Assembly (NCBI GenBank): GCA_035525055.1
Contig: DATLEZ010000133.1
Span: 37,125-101,124, forward strand
DNA: 64,000 nucleotides
Source of the DNA: DATEEG01 sp035525055
Lineage (GTDB): Bacteria > Actinomycetota > Acidimicrobiia > Spongiisociales > ZC4RG35
Direction: 5' to 3'
Below, in pieces: positions 8,703 through 17,099 of this stretch; the first letter of the stretch is position 1, and the number at the start of each line of letters is the position of its first letter. Under the pieces are notes generated by a model that saw only the letters and a list, made by a program, of their open reading frames with translations, made no database searches and was not told where the DNA came from. The position numbers and the translations under genes are program-made.

Positions 8703-9758
8703 ATGACATATCGATTGGCCGTCATTGGCGGCGACGGAGTTGGCCCCGAGGTCACTGACCAGGCACTCAAGGCAATTCGGGCGGCCGGGGGCCAATTCGG
8801 GTTCGAAATCACCACCGAGGACTATGACCTCGGGGGAAGGAGGTTCCTGACCACCGGTGAGGTGCTTCCGGCTTCGGTCCAGGAAGAACTCAGCAGGCAT
8901 GACGCCATCCTGCTTGGAGCGGTTGGCACTCCTGACGTACCCCCGGGCGTCCTCGAACGAGGTCTTCTCCTGAAGTTGCGATTCGACTTCGACCTGTACA
9001 TCAATTTGCGACCGGTCAGGCTCTATCCCGGTGTCCCGACTCCGATCGCGGGTCTCACCCCGGACCGTTGCGATCTGGTGGTGATCCGTGAGAACACCGA
9101 GGGCCTCTACGTAGGGGCAGGAGGGATTGCCCGCCGCGGAACTCCCCACGAGATCGCGACCCAGGAGTCGATCAACACAAGGTTCGGAGCCGAGCGAGCA
9201 TGTCGGTTTGCGTTCGAGCAGGCTGTCGGCCGGCGCCGGAAGCTGACCCTTTGCCATAAGACCAACGTCCTCACGTTTGCTGCGGACCTGTGGCAACGAA
9301 CCGTTCTCGAGGTCGCAGCCGACTACCCCGGCGTAGCAGTCGACTACGTCCACGTTGACGCGGCCTGCCTCTATCTGGTCCAGTCCCCCGAACGTTTCGA
9401 CGTGATCGTGACCGACAACCTGTTCGGCGACATCATCACCGACCTCGGCGCCGCGGTGCAGGGCGGACTGGGGCTGGCGGCGTCTGGCAACCTCAACCCC
9501 GACCGCACCTTTCCCTCCATGTTCGAACCGGTTCACGGCTCAGCTCCCGACATTGCCGGCAAAGGCTGGGCCAATCCGGTAGCGGCGGTCCTCTCGGCCT
9601 CGATGTGCCTCACCCACCTTGGTGAAATCGCTGCTGGCCGGGCGGTTGAGGAGGCGGCGGTCTCGGTCCTCCCGGAGCTGAAGACGATGGGGGGTCCCGA
9701 CATGGGCATGTCGACGTCCGAGATCGGCGACCTAATCGCAGCGAGGATCAGCAAGTAG
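8703..9758 (+). CDS. leuB: 3-isopropylmalate dehydrogenase
   Basis: The 351-residue enzyme oxidatively decarboxylates 3-isopropylmalate in leucine synthesis, using NAD+ and Mg2+. It shows IGGDGVGPEV at the N-terminus, ENTEGLYVG in the substrate region, HKTNVL with the catalytic lysine, DNLFGDIITDLGA with metal-binding aspartates, and EPVHGSAPDIAGKG in the NAD loop. Relatives such as tartrate or homoisocitrate dehydrogenase look similar; the nearby ilv and leuA genes favour LeuB. It is transcribed from its own promoter, apart from leuA. Confidence 0.9.
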   Translation: MTYRLAVIGGDGVGPEVTDQALKAIRAAGGQFGFEITTEDYDLGGRRFLTTGEVLPASVQEELSRHDAILLGAVGTPDVPPGVLERGLLLKLRFDFDLYINLRPVRLYPGVPTPIAGLTPDRCDLVVIRENTEGLYVGAGGIARRGTPHEIATQESINTRFGAERACRFAFEQAVGRRRKLTLCHKTNVLTFAADLWQRTVLEVAADYPGVAVDYVHVDAACLYLVQSPERFDVIVTDNLFGDIITDLGAAVQGGLGLAASGNLNPDRTFPSMFEPVHGSAPDIAGKGWANPVAAVLSASMCLTHLGEIAAGRAVEEAAVSVLPELKTMGGPDMGMSTSEIGDLIAARISK

Positions 9759-9769
9759 CTACGGCGGTG

Positions 9770-9775
9770 TAGGTT
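9770..9775 (+). promoter_or_regulatory. -10 box of a probable leaderless transcript (Clp-N gene)
   Basis: TAGGTT ends 8 nt before the ATG at 9784, the same spacing as at leuB. Only GAGG directly abutting the ATG could act as a ribosome binding site, which is too close. Confidence 0.4.
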
Positions 9776-9783
9776 CGTCGAGG

Positions 9784-10416
9784 ATGTTCGAACGTTTCAC
9801 CGACAGAGCCCGGCGGGCGGTGGTGCTCGCGCAAGAGGAGGCCCGGCTCCTCAAACACAACTACATCGGCACCGAGCATGTGTTGCTGGGCTTGATTCAC
9901 GACCCCGACGAAGTGTTTGCACAAGTGCTGGCGTCGCATGGTCTGAACATAGCGGCGATCCGCAACGCGGTCGTTGACATCGTCGGGGAAGGTACCGGAT
10001 CTCAGACAGATCACATTCCCTTTACGCCCCGGGCCAAAAGGGTGCTCGAACTGTCGCTGCGCGAGTCCCTGCAGTTGGGACACAACTACATCGGACGCGA
10101 GCACATCTTGCTCGGACTCATTCGAGAAGGGGAAGGCATCGGCGCTCAAGTTCTGACCCGGCACGGTGTCAATCTCGACGAGCTGAGAGCGACCGTTATC
10201 AGGGAAGCGGGGTCTAGCCAGGAGGGTGCCGAGACGATCTCAGCCTATCGATGGCCGGAAGGAGTGGGGCGGGCCCGTGGAATGTGTCGACACTTGCCGG
10301 GGCAGCTGTCGGTCGAAGTCCACGAAATCTTGGGAGGCGACCCGAAGTCACCCGTGGCCGTCAGGCTCATCATTTGCACCGCTTGTGGCACCACAGTCGG
10401 TGTGTTGCCAGCCTGA
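9784..10416 (+). CDS. standalone double Clp N-domain protein with C-terminal CxH/CxxC region
   Basis: 210 residues without an ATPase domain. Residues 1-145 are the tandem Clp-N repeat of ClpA/ClpC: MFERFTDRARRAVVLAQEEA, then NYIGTEHVLLGLI and again NYIGREHILLGLI. ClpC uses this domain to dock adaptors and substrates such as phospho-arginine proteins. The last 65 residues are unusual: MCRH near residue 163 and CTAC near residue 199 could form a zinc site. A role as decoy or adaptor for ClpC is inference; ClpC itself is not in the window. Confidence 0.85.
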   Translation: MFERFTDRARRAVVLAQEEARLLKHNYIGTEHVLLGLIHDPDEVFAQVLASHGLNIAAIRNAVVDIVGEGTGSQTDHIPFTPRAKRVLELSLRESLQLGHNYIGREHILLGLIREGEGIGAQVLTRHGVNLDELRATVIREAGSSQEGAETISAYRWPEGVGRARGMCRHLPGQLSVEVHEILGGDPKSPVAVRLIICTACGTTVGVLPA

Positions 10417-10424
10417 ACCACCCC

Positions 10425-10435
10425 CCTTCTTTGGC
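10425..10435 (+). repeat. 11-bp copy of the CCTTCTTTGGC element
   Basis: CCTTCTTTGGC occurs here, overlapping the stop of the broken AbiEi/DUF559 gene, and again at 11450-11460 upstream of that gene. It thus brackets the pseudogene. It may be a trace of the event that brought the gene in. Confidence 0.45.
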
Positions 10436-11358
10436 TAGGCAGGGATCCGTCGAGCCGCGACCACCTGAGCGATGACGTAGTCGGGTGCCGCAAAGACATC
10501 CCACGCGGTAAATCTCAGGATCCGATAGCCCTCCTGGATGAGTTCATTCTGGCGCCGACGATCCGAACGGAATGTGTTGCGGTCGGTGTGGTAGCGCTCT
10601 CCGTCGAGTTCGATGATCAGCCGCAGGTCGAGGTAGACAAAGTCCACTCGGGCAACAGTTCGGCCTCCGCGTTTTCAGATGCGAACCTGCGAAACCGGTA
10701 GCTCGACTCCGGTTGCCTGCAAGATCCTGAGGAACTCGTCCTCGAGTTGGCTCTGGGTGATGGCTGCCCAGCCAAGCCGATCCTCGAGGATCAGAGGCAT
10801 CACCCCTGCCCCTCTTCGTCAATTGCGGGCAACTCGATGAAGGACGCTCGCCACACTCCTCAAGTCCGTGAGCTCCCGGCGCTGCGCTTCGTCGAGGGCC
10901 GGCGAAGCCATCGCCTGTCCCCACGGGACGCCAACGTCTCCGAGTGTCCGAGCAATCGACGTGATCGGAATACCTGATCGATCAACTACGTCTTGCTTCT
11001 CGAGATCACTTGACCGGTGAATGATGTGTGGACGATCGGGTCGCCGCCCCTTCATCGACGATGTCACCTCGAGCGTGCGGGGCCGCCCAATCACTCCCCA
11101 GATGTGAGCAGCTGTTGCGTGCGATGCGACGGCTGCGGAGCCCGAAGCGAAGACAGCGGTAACAACTGCACGTTCCCAGGTCGAGGCACTCCCGGCGACC
11201 ACATACACCCCTTCGTAGGGTCGCAGCCACTCTCCGGTTCGGGCCCGACGGTCGAGCATCGAAGGGGTCGCGCCGGCGTCGAGGGCCATCCTCCTCGTGA
11301 AGGCACCGTAATGATGCGAGGCAATTGCGGCGATTCGAAGCAGCACTTCTCTGTCCAT
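10435..11358 (-). pseudogene. AbiEi-like/DUF559 protein interrupted by two in-frame TGA codons
   Basis: One reading frame runs from the ATG at 11358 to the TAG at 10435 but is cut by TGA at 10819-10821 and again at about 10678-10680. The first part (179 residues) has the winged-helix start of AbiEi-type proteins (GAFTRRMALDAGATPSMLDR). The last part is a DUF559 (Vsr/PD-(D/E)XK fold) domain with LIIELDGERYHT, RSDRRRQNEL and LRFTAWD intact. Actinobacteria carry many such fusions of about 300 residues. Each TGA could come from an arginine CGA by one transition. The two halves could also be expressed separately; a pseudogene is the simpler reading. Confidence 0.75.
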
Positions 11359-11421
11359 GAGGCTTCTCTACGGGGTTGGCACGGACACTGCAATGGGTCC
11401 GAACGCAAGCCAGTCGGACCG

Positions 11422-11536
11422 TTCTTTGGCGCCACAGCGTCGGTCCTGACCTTCTTTGGCGCCACAGCTTCGCCGGCGACGCCCACGCGCCAAAGAAGGA
11501 GAAAAGCGACGCCCACGGGCCAAAGAAAGCGAACCG
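11422..11536. repeat. two 30-bp tandem repeats facing each other, upstream of the broken gene
   Basis: TTCTTTGGCGCCACAGC occurs at 11422 and 11452, a 30-bp period. CGACGCCCACGCGCC plus AAAGAA starts at 11477, and a near copy starts at 11507, again 30 bp apart. The pairs oppose each other: CCTTCTTTGGCGC at 11450-11462 is exactly complementary to 11487-11499, a 13-bp stem. The block lies between the start of the AbiEi-like gene and the end of the tricorn gene. No ORF is inside. Confidence 0.8.
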
Positions 11537-11544
11537 GGACGGAG

Positions 11545-14500
11545 CTAACGCAGTCTTGGGGGCTTTACCGAGGGGCGGTCGCCGAAGTCGGGAACCAATG
11601 GTGGCGAGGTCTCGATGATCGAGATGAGTTCGGCTATTCCACGCTCGAGCTGGGGGTCGTCACCGCGGGCGTAGTCCTGGGGCCGGTTGATGACTTCGAT
11701 GTCGGGCACCGTGCCGAAGTTCTCAACTGCGTAACCGACATCGGTGAACCAGTGGCCGAACTCCGGCTGGGTGGTCACGGTCCCGTCGACCAGCGACTGT
11801 TGGGGCCAAATTCCCACGACTCCTCCCCAGGTGCGGACGCCGATCAGGGGTCCCAGGCCGAGCATCTTGAACGTATGGGAAAAGATGTCCCCGTCGGAGC
11901 CGGCGTTCTCATTGGTCAGACACACCATCGGCCCGGCCGGCGAATCGTTCGGAACCGCATGCGGCAGCCTCCAGCGAGTGACCTGGTAGCCGATCCGCCT
12001 TCGCACCAGCTTCTCGATCAAGAGCTGGCTGACGTTGCCGCCTCGATTGAAACGAACGTCGATCACCAGACCCGGCAAGTCGACCGAGGACTTCCAGTAT
12101 CGGTGAAACTCCGCGAAGCCCGAAGGCCCCATGTCCGGGATGTGGATATACCCGGCCTGTCCCCCGGTCCTCTCGGCGACTACCGCCCGATTGTTTTCGA
12201 CCCAGTCCCGATACCGGAGGGCGTACTCGTCCGCCAGCGGGGCGATGGTGACCCGGCGTGCGGCCTTGCGTCCGGAAGCGACACTGAGGGTTACGGCCTG
12301 ACCGGCCCGCTCCACCAGCAACGCCTGAGGGGAGACGACTTCCCTGGTCTCCCTTCCATCTACGGCGACGATCCGATCACCCACGGCGACGCCAGTCCCG
12401 GGCGCGGCCAGCGGTGACGCAGCCTTCTGATCCCAGACGTCGCCCGCAGGGATGGCAGTGATCCGCCACGCACCGCGATTCCACTCGACGTCGGCCCCCA
12501 GATGGCCCTGAGTCCAGACCGGTGGCGGGCGGTAGTCCCCCCCGAGTTCGTAAGCATGCGAGGTGCCCAGCTCCCCCTGCATCTCCCACAGGAGATCGGA
12601 AAACTCGGCCCGACTGGCCACCCGATCGACGAGTTCGAGGTATCGCTCCCGGATCCCGATCCAATCGACCCCGCCCATGTCTTCCCACCAGTAGTGGTCT
12701 CGTTGCAGGCGCCAGGCCTCTTCGAACATCTGGCGCCACTCGGCGGAGGGGTTGACCTCGACCCGAATACGGGTGAGGTCGACAAGCCCGGTTTCCCGGC
12801 CCGGCTTGTCGTTAGGGTTCTTGTCGTCCTTCCAACCCACCGGGACTACTCGCAACGCGGCCTTGGTTCTGATTGCCAGCACCTTGCCGTCGGCCGAAAG
12901 GGTGAACCCGGACACGCCGTCGGCTACGACCTCGACCTTGTCGGTGGCAAAGTCCCAACTTTCGAGACGTCCCATCGGGCCGTCCGACTCCTTCACCCCG
13001 AGGATTCCGACGACCGGCTGGGATTGGATGTATGTGCGCCCTTTCCCTGCCCTGATCCTGGAGTAGGCCGCGGGCGGCACCGGAAACGCCTGGACCCGCT
13101 CGGCGATGCCTTCGAGGTCGATCTCGGTCGTGACGGACACGGGCTCACCACTGGCAGGCGTGCCCGCAGCAGGAGCACCCGGGGTGTCGGGCGGCGCCGG
13201 CGGACCGGGGGGGCCCGGAGGTCGGGGATCACGGGCCATCACCGAAAACGGCGACCGGGCATCGGCTTTGAGCGGGATCAACATCGCAAGGGCCGCTCGC
13301 GGAAAGCCGTAGTCGTGAAAGTGGAGATCGGGCACAGGATCAAAGACCCGGGCCGAGAGAAAAGCCAGATAACGGCCCTCGGGATCGAAGCTGGGAGCCC
13401 AGTCGTCGAAGTCGGGCCGGCCGATTTGATGGGTATCGCCCGTACGAGTGTCGTGGAGGAAGAGGTTGGTGGTGGTGCGACTCACCGCCGCGGCGAAGGC
13501 CAGCCAGTTCCCGTCGGGCGACCAGGCGGTGCCAGCGATCCACGAGTAAGTGCTTCGGTGAATCTGCTCGACGGTTCCCCGACCGACATCCAACAGCAGA
13601 ACCTCATGGCGATGGTTGGTGACCGCCACCAGGTCCCCTCCGCCCGGTGCCGGGTCGATGGTCCGGACTCTCCCGAGGTCCCCCTGGATGACCTTCTCTC
13701 TCTGACGCCGGACCACCTCTCCCCCGTCGGCCCGGCGCAAGGCAATCGCCTCCTCACCGGTCTCGTCGGTCACGGTCACGATCCGCTGCCCGTCGCTCAG
13801 CCACGAGGTCAGACGCTGGCGGGCGGACGACACCGGTCCGTGTCGCGCGGGCGCACCCTCCCACAGGGCCATCGTGTAGGCGCCACCACGGGCGGTGACC
13901 GCCAGCGAATGGCCTTGAGGATGAAGATCGATCGATTCGACGAATCGACCAGGCGAGTGGAACCGACGCTGGCGCTGGGGACGCGATGAGGGCAGCGAAA
14001 CGGTCAATCTCGTGGTGGCCTCGGCGCGGGGATCGAACAGCCAGAGGTCGGCCCCGCAGTGGTAGATGGCCCGGCGTCCATCGGTCGATGCGAAACGGGC
14101 GTAGAAATCGCGGTGCCGGGTGTGTCGAGTGAGAGCCGTGCCGGCCGAGGTCACCGAGTAGATGTTGCCGACACCTTCGTGATCGGACAGGAAGTAGACC
14201 CTGGCCCCGATCCACATCGGGTCAGCCAGGTTCCCCGCCAACCGGACCAGCTCGACGAATTCTCCGTCACCTGCTCGATCGATCCAGAGGGATCCGGTTC
14301 GTCCGCCCCGGTAACGCTTCCAGCGGGCAGGATCGAAGGAGTTGCGGCCGATCACCACACCGGGCCCGTTTCGCTGGAAAGACACGGACCGTGACGGTCC
14401 CCAGCCCAGAGACTGAGGTCCTGGCCCGTCCACCGGGACCTCCCATAAATGACCCCAACCCTCGAAGGGTTGCCTGTGATCGCTGGTGACGATGACTCGT

Positions 14501-14799
14501 GAGCCATCGGGAGACCAGTCGGCCACCTGGGTCGCGTTGGAACCGAAGAAAGTCAACCGGCGACCGCTCCCGCCGTCGCTTGGCATGACGAAGACGTCGA
14601 GGCGCCCCTCGTCCCTCCCGACATAGGCGATCTGACGCCCGTCGGGAGAAAAGCGCGGGAAGGTCTCGGTCCCCGGGTTGGCGGTGAGCCGGTGGGCTTG
14701 TCCGCCATCGGTTCCTACCGCCCACAGATCGTCCTCGGCCACGAACACGATTTGGTCGCGGTAGATCGTGGGATGGCGGTAGTAACCGCGAACTGCCAG
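11545..14799 (-). CDS. tricorn protease homologue (S41 family) with probable CTG start
   Basis: Giant protease of about 1080 residues that cleaves oligopeptides released by other proteases. An N-terminal six-bladed and a second beta-propeller (WSPDGSRV, WSPDGNWLAF repeats) are followed by the C1 helical domain, a PDZ domain and the C2 S41 catalytic core near the C-terminus, with the serine in NENAGSDGDIFSH. The first canonical start, GTG at 14748, would remove the first conserved strand (YYRHPTIYRDQI) and has no ribosome site. CTG at 14799 restores it and has GAGGAGG 6 nt upstream. I therefore place the start there. No hydrophobic signal is seen, so it is probably cytoplasmic. Confidence 0.88.
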   Translation of the reverse strand: MAVRGYYRHPTIYRDQIVFVAEDDLWAVGTDGGQAHRLTANPGTETFPRFSPDGRQIAYVGRDEGRLDVFVMPSDGGSGRRLTFFGSNATQVADWSPDGSRVIVTSDHRQPFEGWGHLWEVPVDGPGPQSLGWGPSRSVSFQRNGPGVVIGRNSFDPARWKRYRGGRTGSLWIDRAGDGEFVELVRLAGNLADPMWIGARVYFLSDHEGVGNIYSVTSAGTALTRHTRHRDFYARFASTDGRRAIYHCGADLWLFDPRAEATTRLTVSLPSSRPQRQRRFHSPGRFVESIDLHPQGHSLAVTARGGAYTMALWEGAPARHGPVSSARQRLTSWLSDGQRIVTVTDETGEEAIALRRADGGEVVRRQREKVIQGDLGRVRTIDPAPGGGDLVAVTNHRHEVLLLDVGRGTVEQIHRSTYSWIAGTAWSPDGNWLAFAAAVSRTTTNLFLHDTRTGDTHQIGRPDFDDWAPSFDPEGRYLAFLSARVFDPVPDLHFHDYGFPRAALAMLIPLKADARSPFSVMARDPRPPGPPGPPAPPDTPGAPAAGTPASGEPVSVTTEIDLEGIAERVQAFPVPPAAYSRIRAGKGRTYIQSQPVVGILGVKESDGPMGRLESWDFATDKVEVVADGVSGFTLSADGKVLAIRTKAALRVVPVGWKDDKNPNDKPGRETGLVDLTRIRVEVNPSAEWRQMFEEAWRLQRDHYWWEDMGGVDWIGIRERYLELVDRVASRAEFSDLLWEMQGELGTSHAYELGGDYRPPPVWTQGHLGADVEWNRGAWRITAIPAGDVWDQKAASPLAAPGTGVAVGDRIVAVDGRETREVVSPQALLVERAGQAVTLSVASGRKAARRVTIAPLADEYALRYRDWVENNRAVVAERTGGQAGYIHIPDMGPSGFAEFHRYWKSSVDLPGLVIDVRFNRGGNVSQLLIEKLVRRRIGYQVTRWRLPHAVPNDSPAGPMVCLTNENAGSDGDIFSHTFKMLGLGPLIGVRTWGGVVGIWPQQSLVDGTVTTQPEFGHWFTDVGYAVENFGTVPDIEVINRPQDYARGDDPQLERGIAELISIIETSPPLVPDFGDRPSVKPPRLR

Positions 14800-14895
14800 G
14801 GTCGGCCTCCTCGTGTGGGTCCACGATCCTAGGGGAGGCCGCCCCAGCGCAAGGCCGATCAGGAAAGAGACGGCCGGCCAGAAAGGGAAGGCCGA

Positions 14896-16083
14896 TCAAG
14901 CGGGGGAAGCGAATTCCTTGAGGAACTCGCCAAGGCGGCGCTCGTAAGCCTCAGGGCTGATGTTCCACGAACGGACATGGCCTGCCCCGGGAACGATCAC
15001 AAGTCGCACCAAGTCGGGTCTTGCTTCAAAGAACTCCTGACTGCTGGACAGCGGGACGGTGTCGTCGTCGGTTCCGTGAAAGACGAGCACCGGAACATTG
15101 AGCAACTCGGCGCGGCTGACGTAGTCGATAGCCGCCCAGTTGACCCCGAAGCGAATCGAGGACAACCTTTTGGCCGTCCACACGAGCGTTCCCGGGAGCG
15201 GAAGCGGGATCAGCGGCAACCTTCTCTGCGACGCCCCCAGATTGACGGTCTCCTCGAAGTCGATGTTGGGCGAGTCGAAAACCGCTGCCACCACGCGGCT
15301 GTCGGGAGACCTGAACAGGTACGACGCAATATGGGCGGCGCCTGTTGAGTATCCGATCAGAACGATTCGTTCAGCCCCGCGCTCGACCGCATATGCCACG
15401 GCGCCGGCGACGTCCTCCCACTCCGATTGGCCGTAGCCGTAATAGCCGCTCGGATCAGCCGGCTCACCGGGGTCGTTGCGATAGTTGATAACGAGTTGGG
15501 GATGTCCTTCAGCGGCAATCGGCTGCACCGCCCGGAGCGCCTCCGACCGGGGAGCTCCGAGCCCGTGGACGTGAATCACCCACAGCGAGGACGGAGCCAG
15601 GATCTCCCATGCGTTCATCGCCCCGAGCGGGGTGTCGAATTGAACCTCGGTGTAACTCAGCCCGAACGCGCGGTCGGGATTGCCCGGGAACGCCGCCCCG
15701 TCGATGTCGGCCAGCATCCCCACCTCCGGCGGCTCTCCGTCGGTGCGAGTCATCGACCTCACCACACTGCCATCCGTTCCCTCGGAAACGACCTCGCCGA
15801 GTTGCCCGTAACCGGTGCCCCAGTCGATGCCGAGGACGCCGGTCGCGGTCAAGTCGGAGTCCTCTCCCTCGACAGCTCTCAGCCCGATGGTTCCTGCCCC
15901 GACCTCCGTGACGGAGATGTCAAAGACCTGCTCGCCGGATTCGGGGACCAGAGCGTCTATCCGCAATTGATCAGCGAAGTAGAAACCGCCCCCCAGGTGC
16001 AACAGGATCACGATCGCCAGGACGAAGTAGGCGACTAACCGCCAGCGACGCCGTTTTTCCGAGCGGGGACCGTAACAAACCAC
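14896..16083 (-). CDS. membrane-anchored alpha/beta hydrolase
   Basis: 395 residues. A basic start and one hydrophobic helix (LVAYFVLAIVILLHLGGGFY) anchor it, with the hydrolase domain outside or following a spacer of about 130 residues. The nucleophile elbow is GYSTGA, the acid is in HGTDDDTVP and the histidine in GAGHVRSW, so the triad is complete. Substrate unknown; the fold resembles esterases and dienelactone hydrolases. The frame is open further upstream, but the preceding gene ends at 16104, so GTG at 16083 with GGAAG about 10 nt before it is the likely start. Confidence 0.8.
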   Translation of the reverse strand: MVCYGPRSEKRRRWRLVAYFVLAIVILLHLGGGFYFADQLRIDALVPESGEQVFDISVTEVGAGTIGLRAVEGEDSDLTATGVLGIDWGTGYGQLGEVVSEGTDGSVVRSMTRTDGEPPEVGMLADIDGAAFPGNPDRAFGLSYTEVQFDTPLGAMNAWEILAPSSLWVIHVHGLGAPRSEALRAVQPIAAEGHPQLVINYRNDPGEPADPSGYYGYGQSEWEDVAGAVAYAVERGAERIVLIGYSTGAAHIASYLFRSPDSRVVAAVFDSPNIDFEETVNLGASQRRLPLIPLPLPGTLVWTAKRLSSIRFGVNWAAIDYVSRAELLNVPVLVFHGTDDDTVPLSSSQEFFEARPDLVRLVIVPGAGHVRSWNISPEAYERRLGEFLKEFASPA

Positions 16084-16103
16084 CTGGACATTCTTCCAGA
16101 ACC

Positions 16104-16997
16104 TCAGTCCACGGCGCTGCCAAGAGCCCCGATGAGACGCCCGGCCTGGTCGACAACGGGAATCGGCCCGGGACCGCCGGCCAGTTCCGTATCGAAACTC
16201 TCGAGCAGCGAGTCCCACGGGATCGAGATGGACGGTTCCATCAACTCCGAAATAGTCACATCCGGATCGGCCGCTTCCAGGACCGACCGTCGGACCACCC
16301 CCACCAGAACACCGTTGTCCACGACTGCAGTGAGAGCAGTGCTGTGCAGGAGCAAGCTATCGGCGGCGTGATGGAGCGGGCCGAAGAACACGGGTTCCGA
16401 CATGCGTTGGAAAGCCCGCGGTGGGGCGTATCGAACCATCACTGCCCCGGCCGGGGCCTTGGCCCTGAGCCGGGCCCCGGGGCCGAAGAAAAGCCTCGAC
16501 AGAAACGTACCTCCAGGCTCTCCGAGAATCAGGAGGGAACGCTCCGGAAGCTTTGCGATGAATTCGGTCGGATCGTCGGCCCCGATGACCAGTTTCTTGA
16601 TCTCGGGCATCCTTGATGCCACTCGATCGAGGGTCTGGTGGGCCTCTGGCTCGGCGGCTTCGGCAAAGTAGGCAGTTGCCGCGATGGTCTCCACTCCGAG
16701 CCGACGGCCGATCGCCTCGGCTAGAGAAATGTTCAATTCCGAATGGGGCCCACCTGCCACAGCCGCCACCACAGCTTTGATCTCGGTCGGCTGGAAGTCG
16801 ATCGGAACGGCCACACTGACGAGGTCGAAACCTCCAGGGGGCTTGCGGGTGACCAACAAGTCAGCTCTCGATTCGAGGCACGCCTCGGCTAGATCACCTG
16901 CAACCCGCGTCGCGGAGGCGGAGAGAAGGTCTGCCAGTTCGGCGCAACCCTGACCTCTGGTGTAAAGCACCCTGGGGTCCCACAACCAATTCTTCAT
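16104..16997 (-). CDS. UspA-like domain fused to a degenerate CBS pair
   Basis: 297 residues, no membrane segments. Residues about 45-195 resemble a universal-stress fold (VSVAVPIDF at the start, LLILGEPGGTFLSRLFFGPG near the end). Residues about 205-297 look like two weak CBS motifs (TALTAVVDNGVLVGVV and GPIPVVDQAGRLIGALG). The combination suggests a nucleotide-responsive regulatory protein; its target is unknown. I start at the second methionine of the open frame because the first 22 residues look non-coding; no clear ribosome site is seen. It is probably co-transcribed with the hydrolase 20 bp downstream. Confidence 0.7.
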   Translation of the reverse strand: MKNWLWDPRVLYTRGQGCAELADLLSASATRVAGDLAEACLESRADLLVTRKPPGGFDLVSVAVPIDFQPTEIKAVVAAVAGGPHSELNISLAEAIGRRLGVETIAATAYFAEAAEPEAHQTLDRVASRMPEIKKLVIGADDPTEFIAKLPERSLLILGEPGGTFLSRLFFGPGARLRAKAPAGAVMVRYAPPRAFQRMSEPVFFGPLHHAADSLLLHSTALTAVVDNGVLVGVVRRSVLEAADPDVTISELMEPSISIPWDSLLESFDTELAGGPGPIPVVDQAGRLIGALGSAVD

Positions 16998-17099
16998 TGG
17001 TCGATCATCGTTGGGCAGTGTGCCACAGATCGAGACGCAAAGGCGACACCTCGACGCAGGCAACGCCAGGGGCTCGGCGGCGTGGCAGCATGCAGCCTG

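Noticed and set aside
10678..10821. TGA codons read as selenocysteine or as a changed genetic code
   Set aside because: Neither TGA is at a cysteine or redox position, no selenocysteine insertion element is seen, and TGA ends many intact genes here.
11017..12417. Plus-strand frame of 466 codons across the AbiEi-like gene start and tricorn 3' end
   Set aside because: It runs through the 30-bp repeat block and two minus-strand genes, and the product shows no domain.
12502..13989. Long plus-strand frame of 495 codons opposite the tricorn gene
   Set aside because: Antisense shadow of a GC-rich gene whose minus-strand product has clear propeller and S41 domains.
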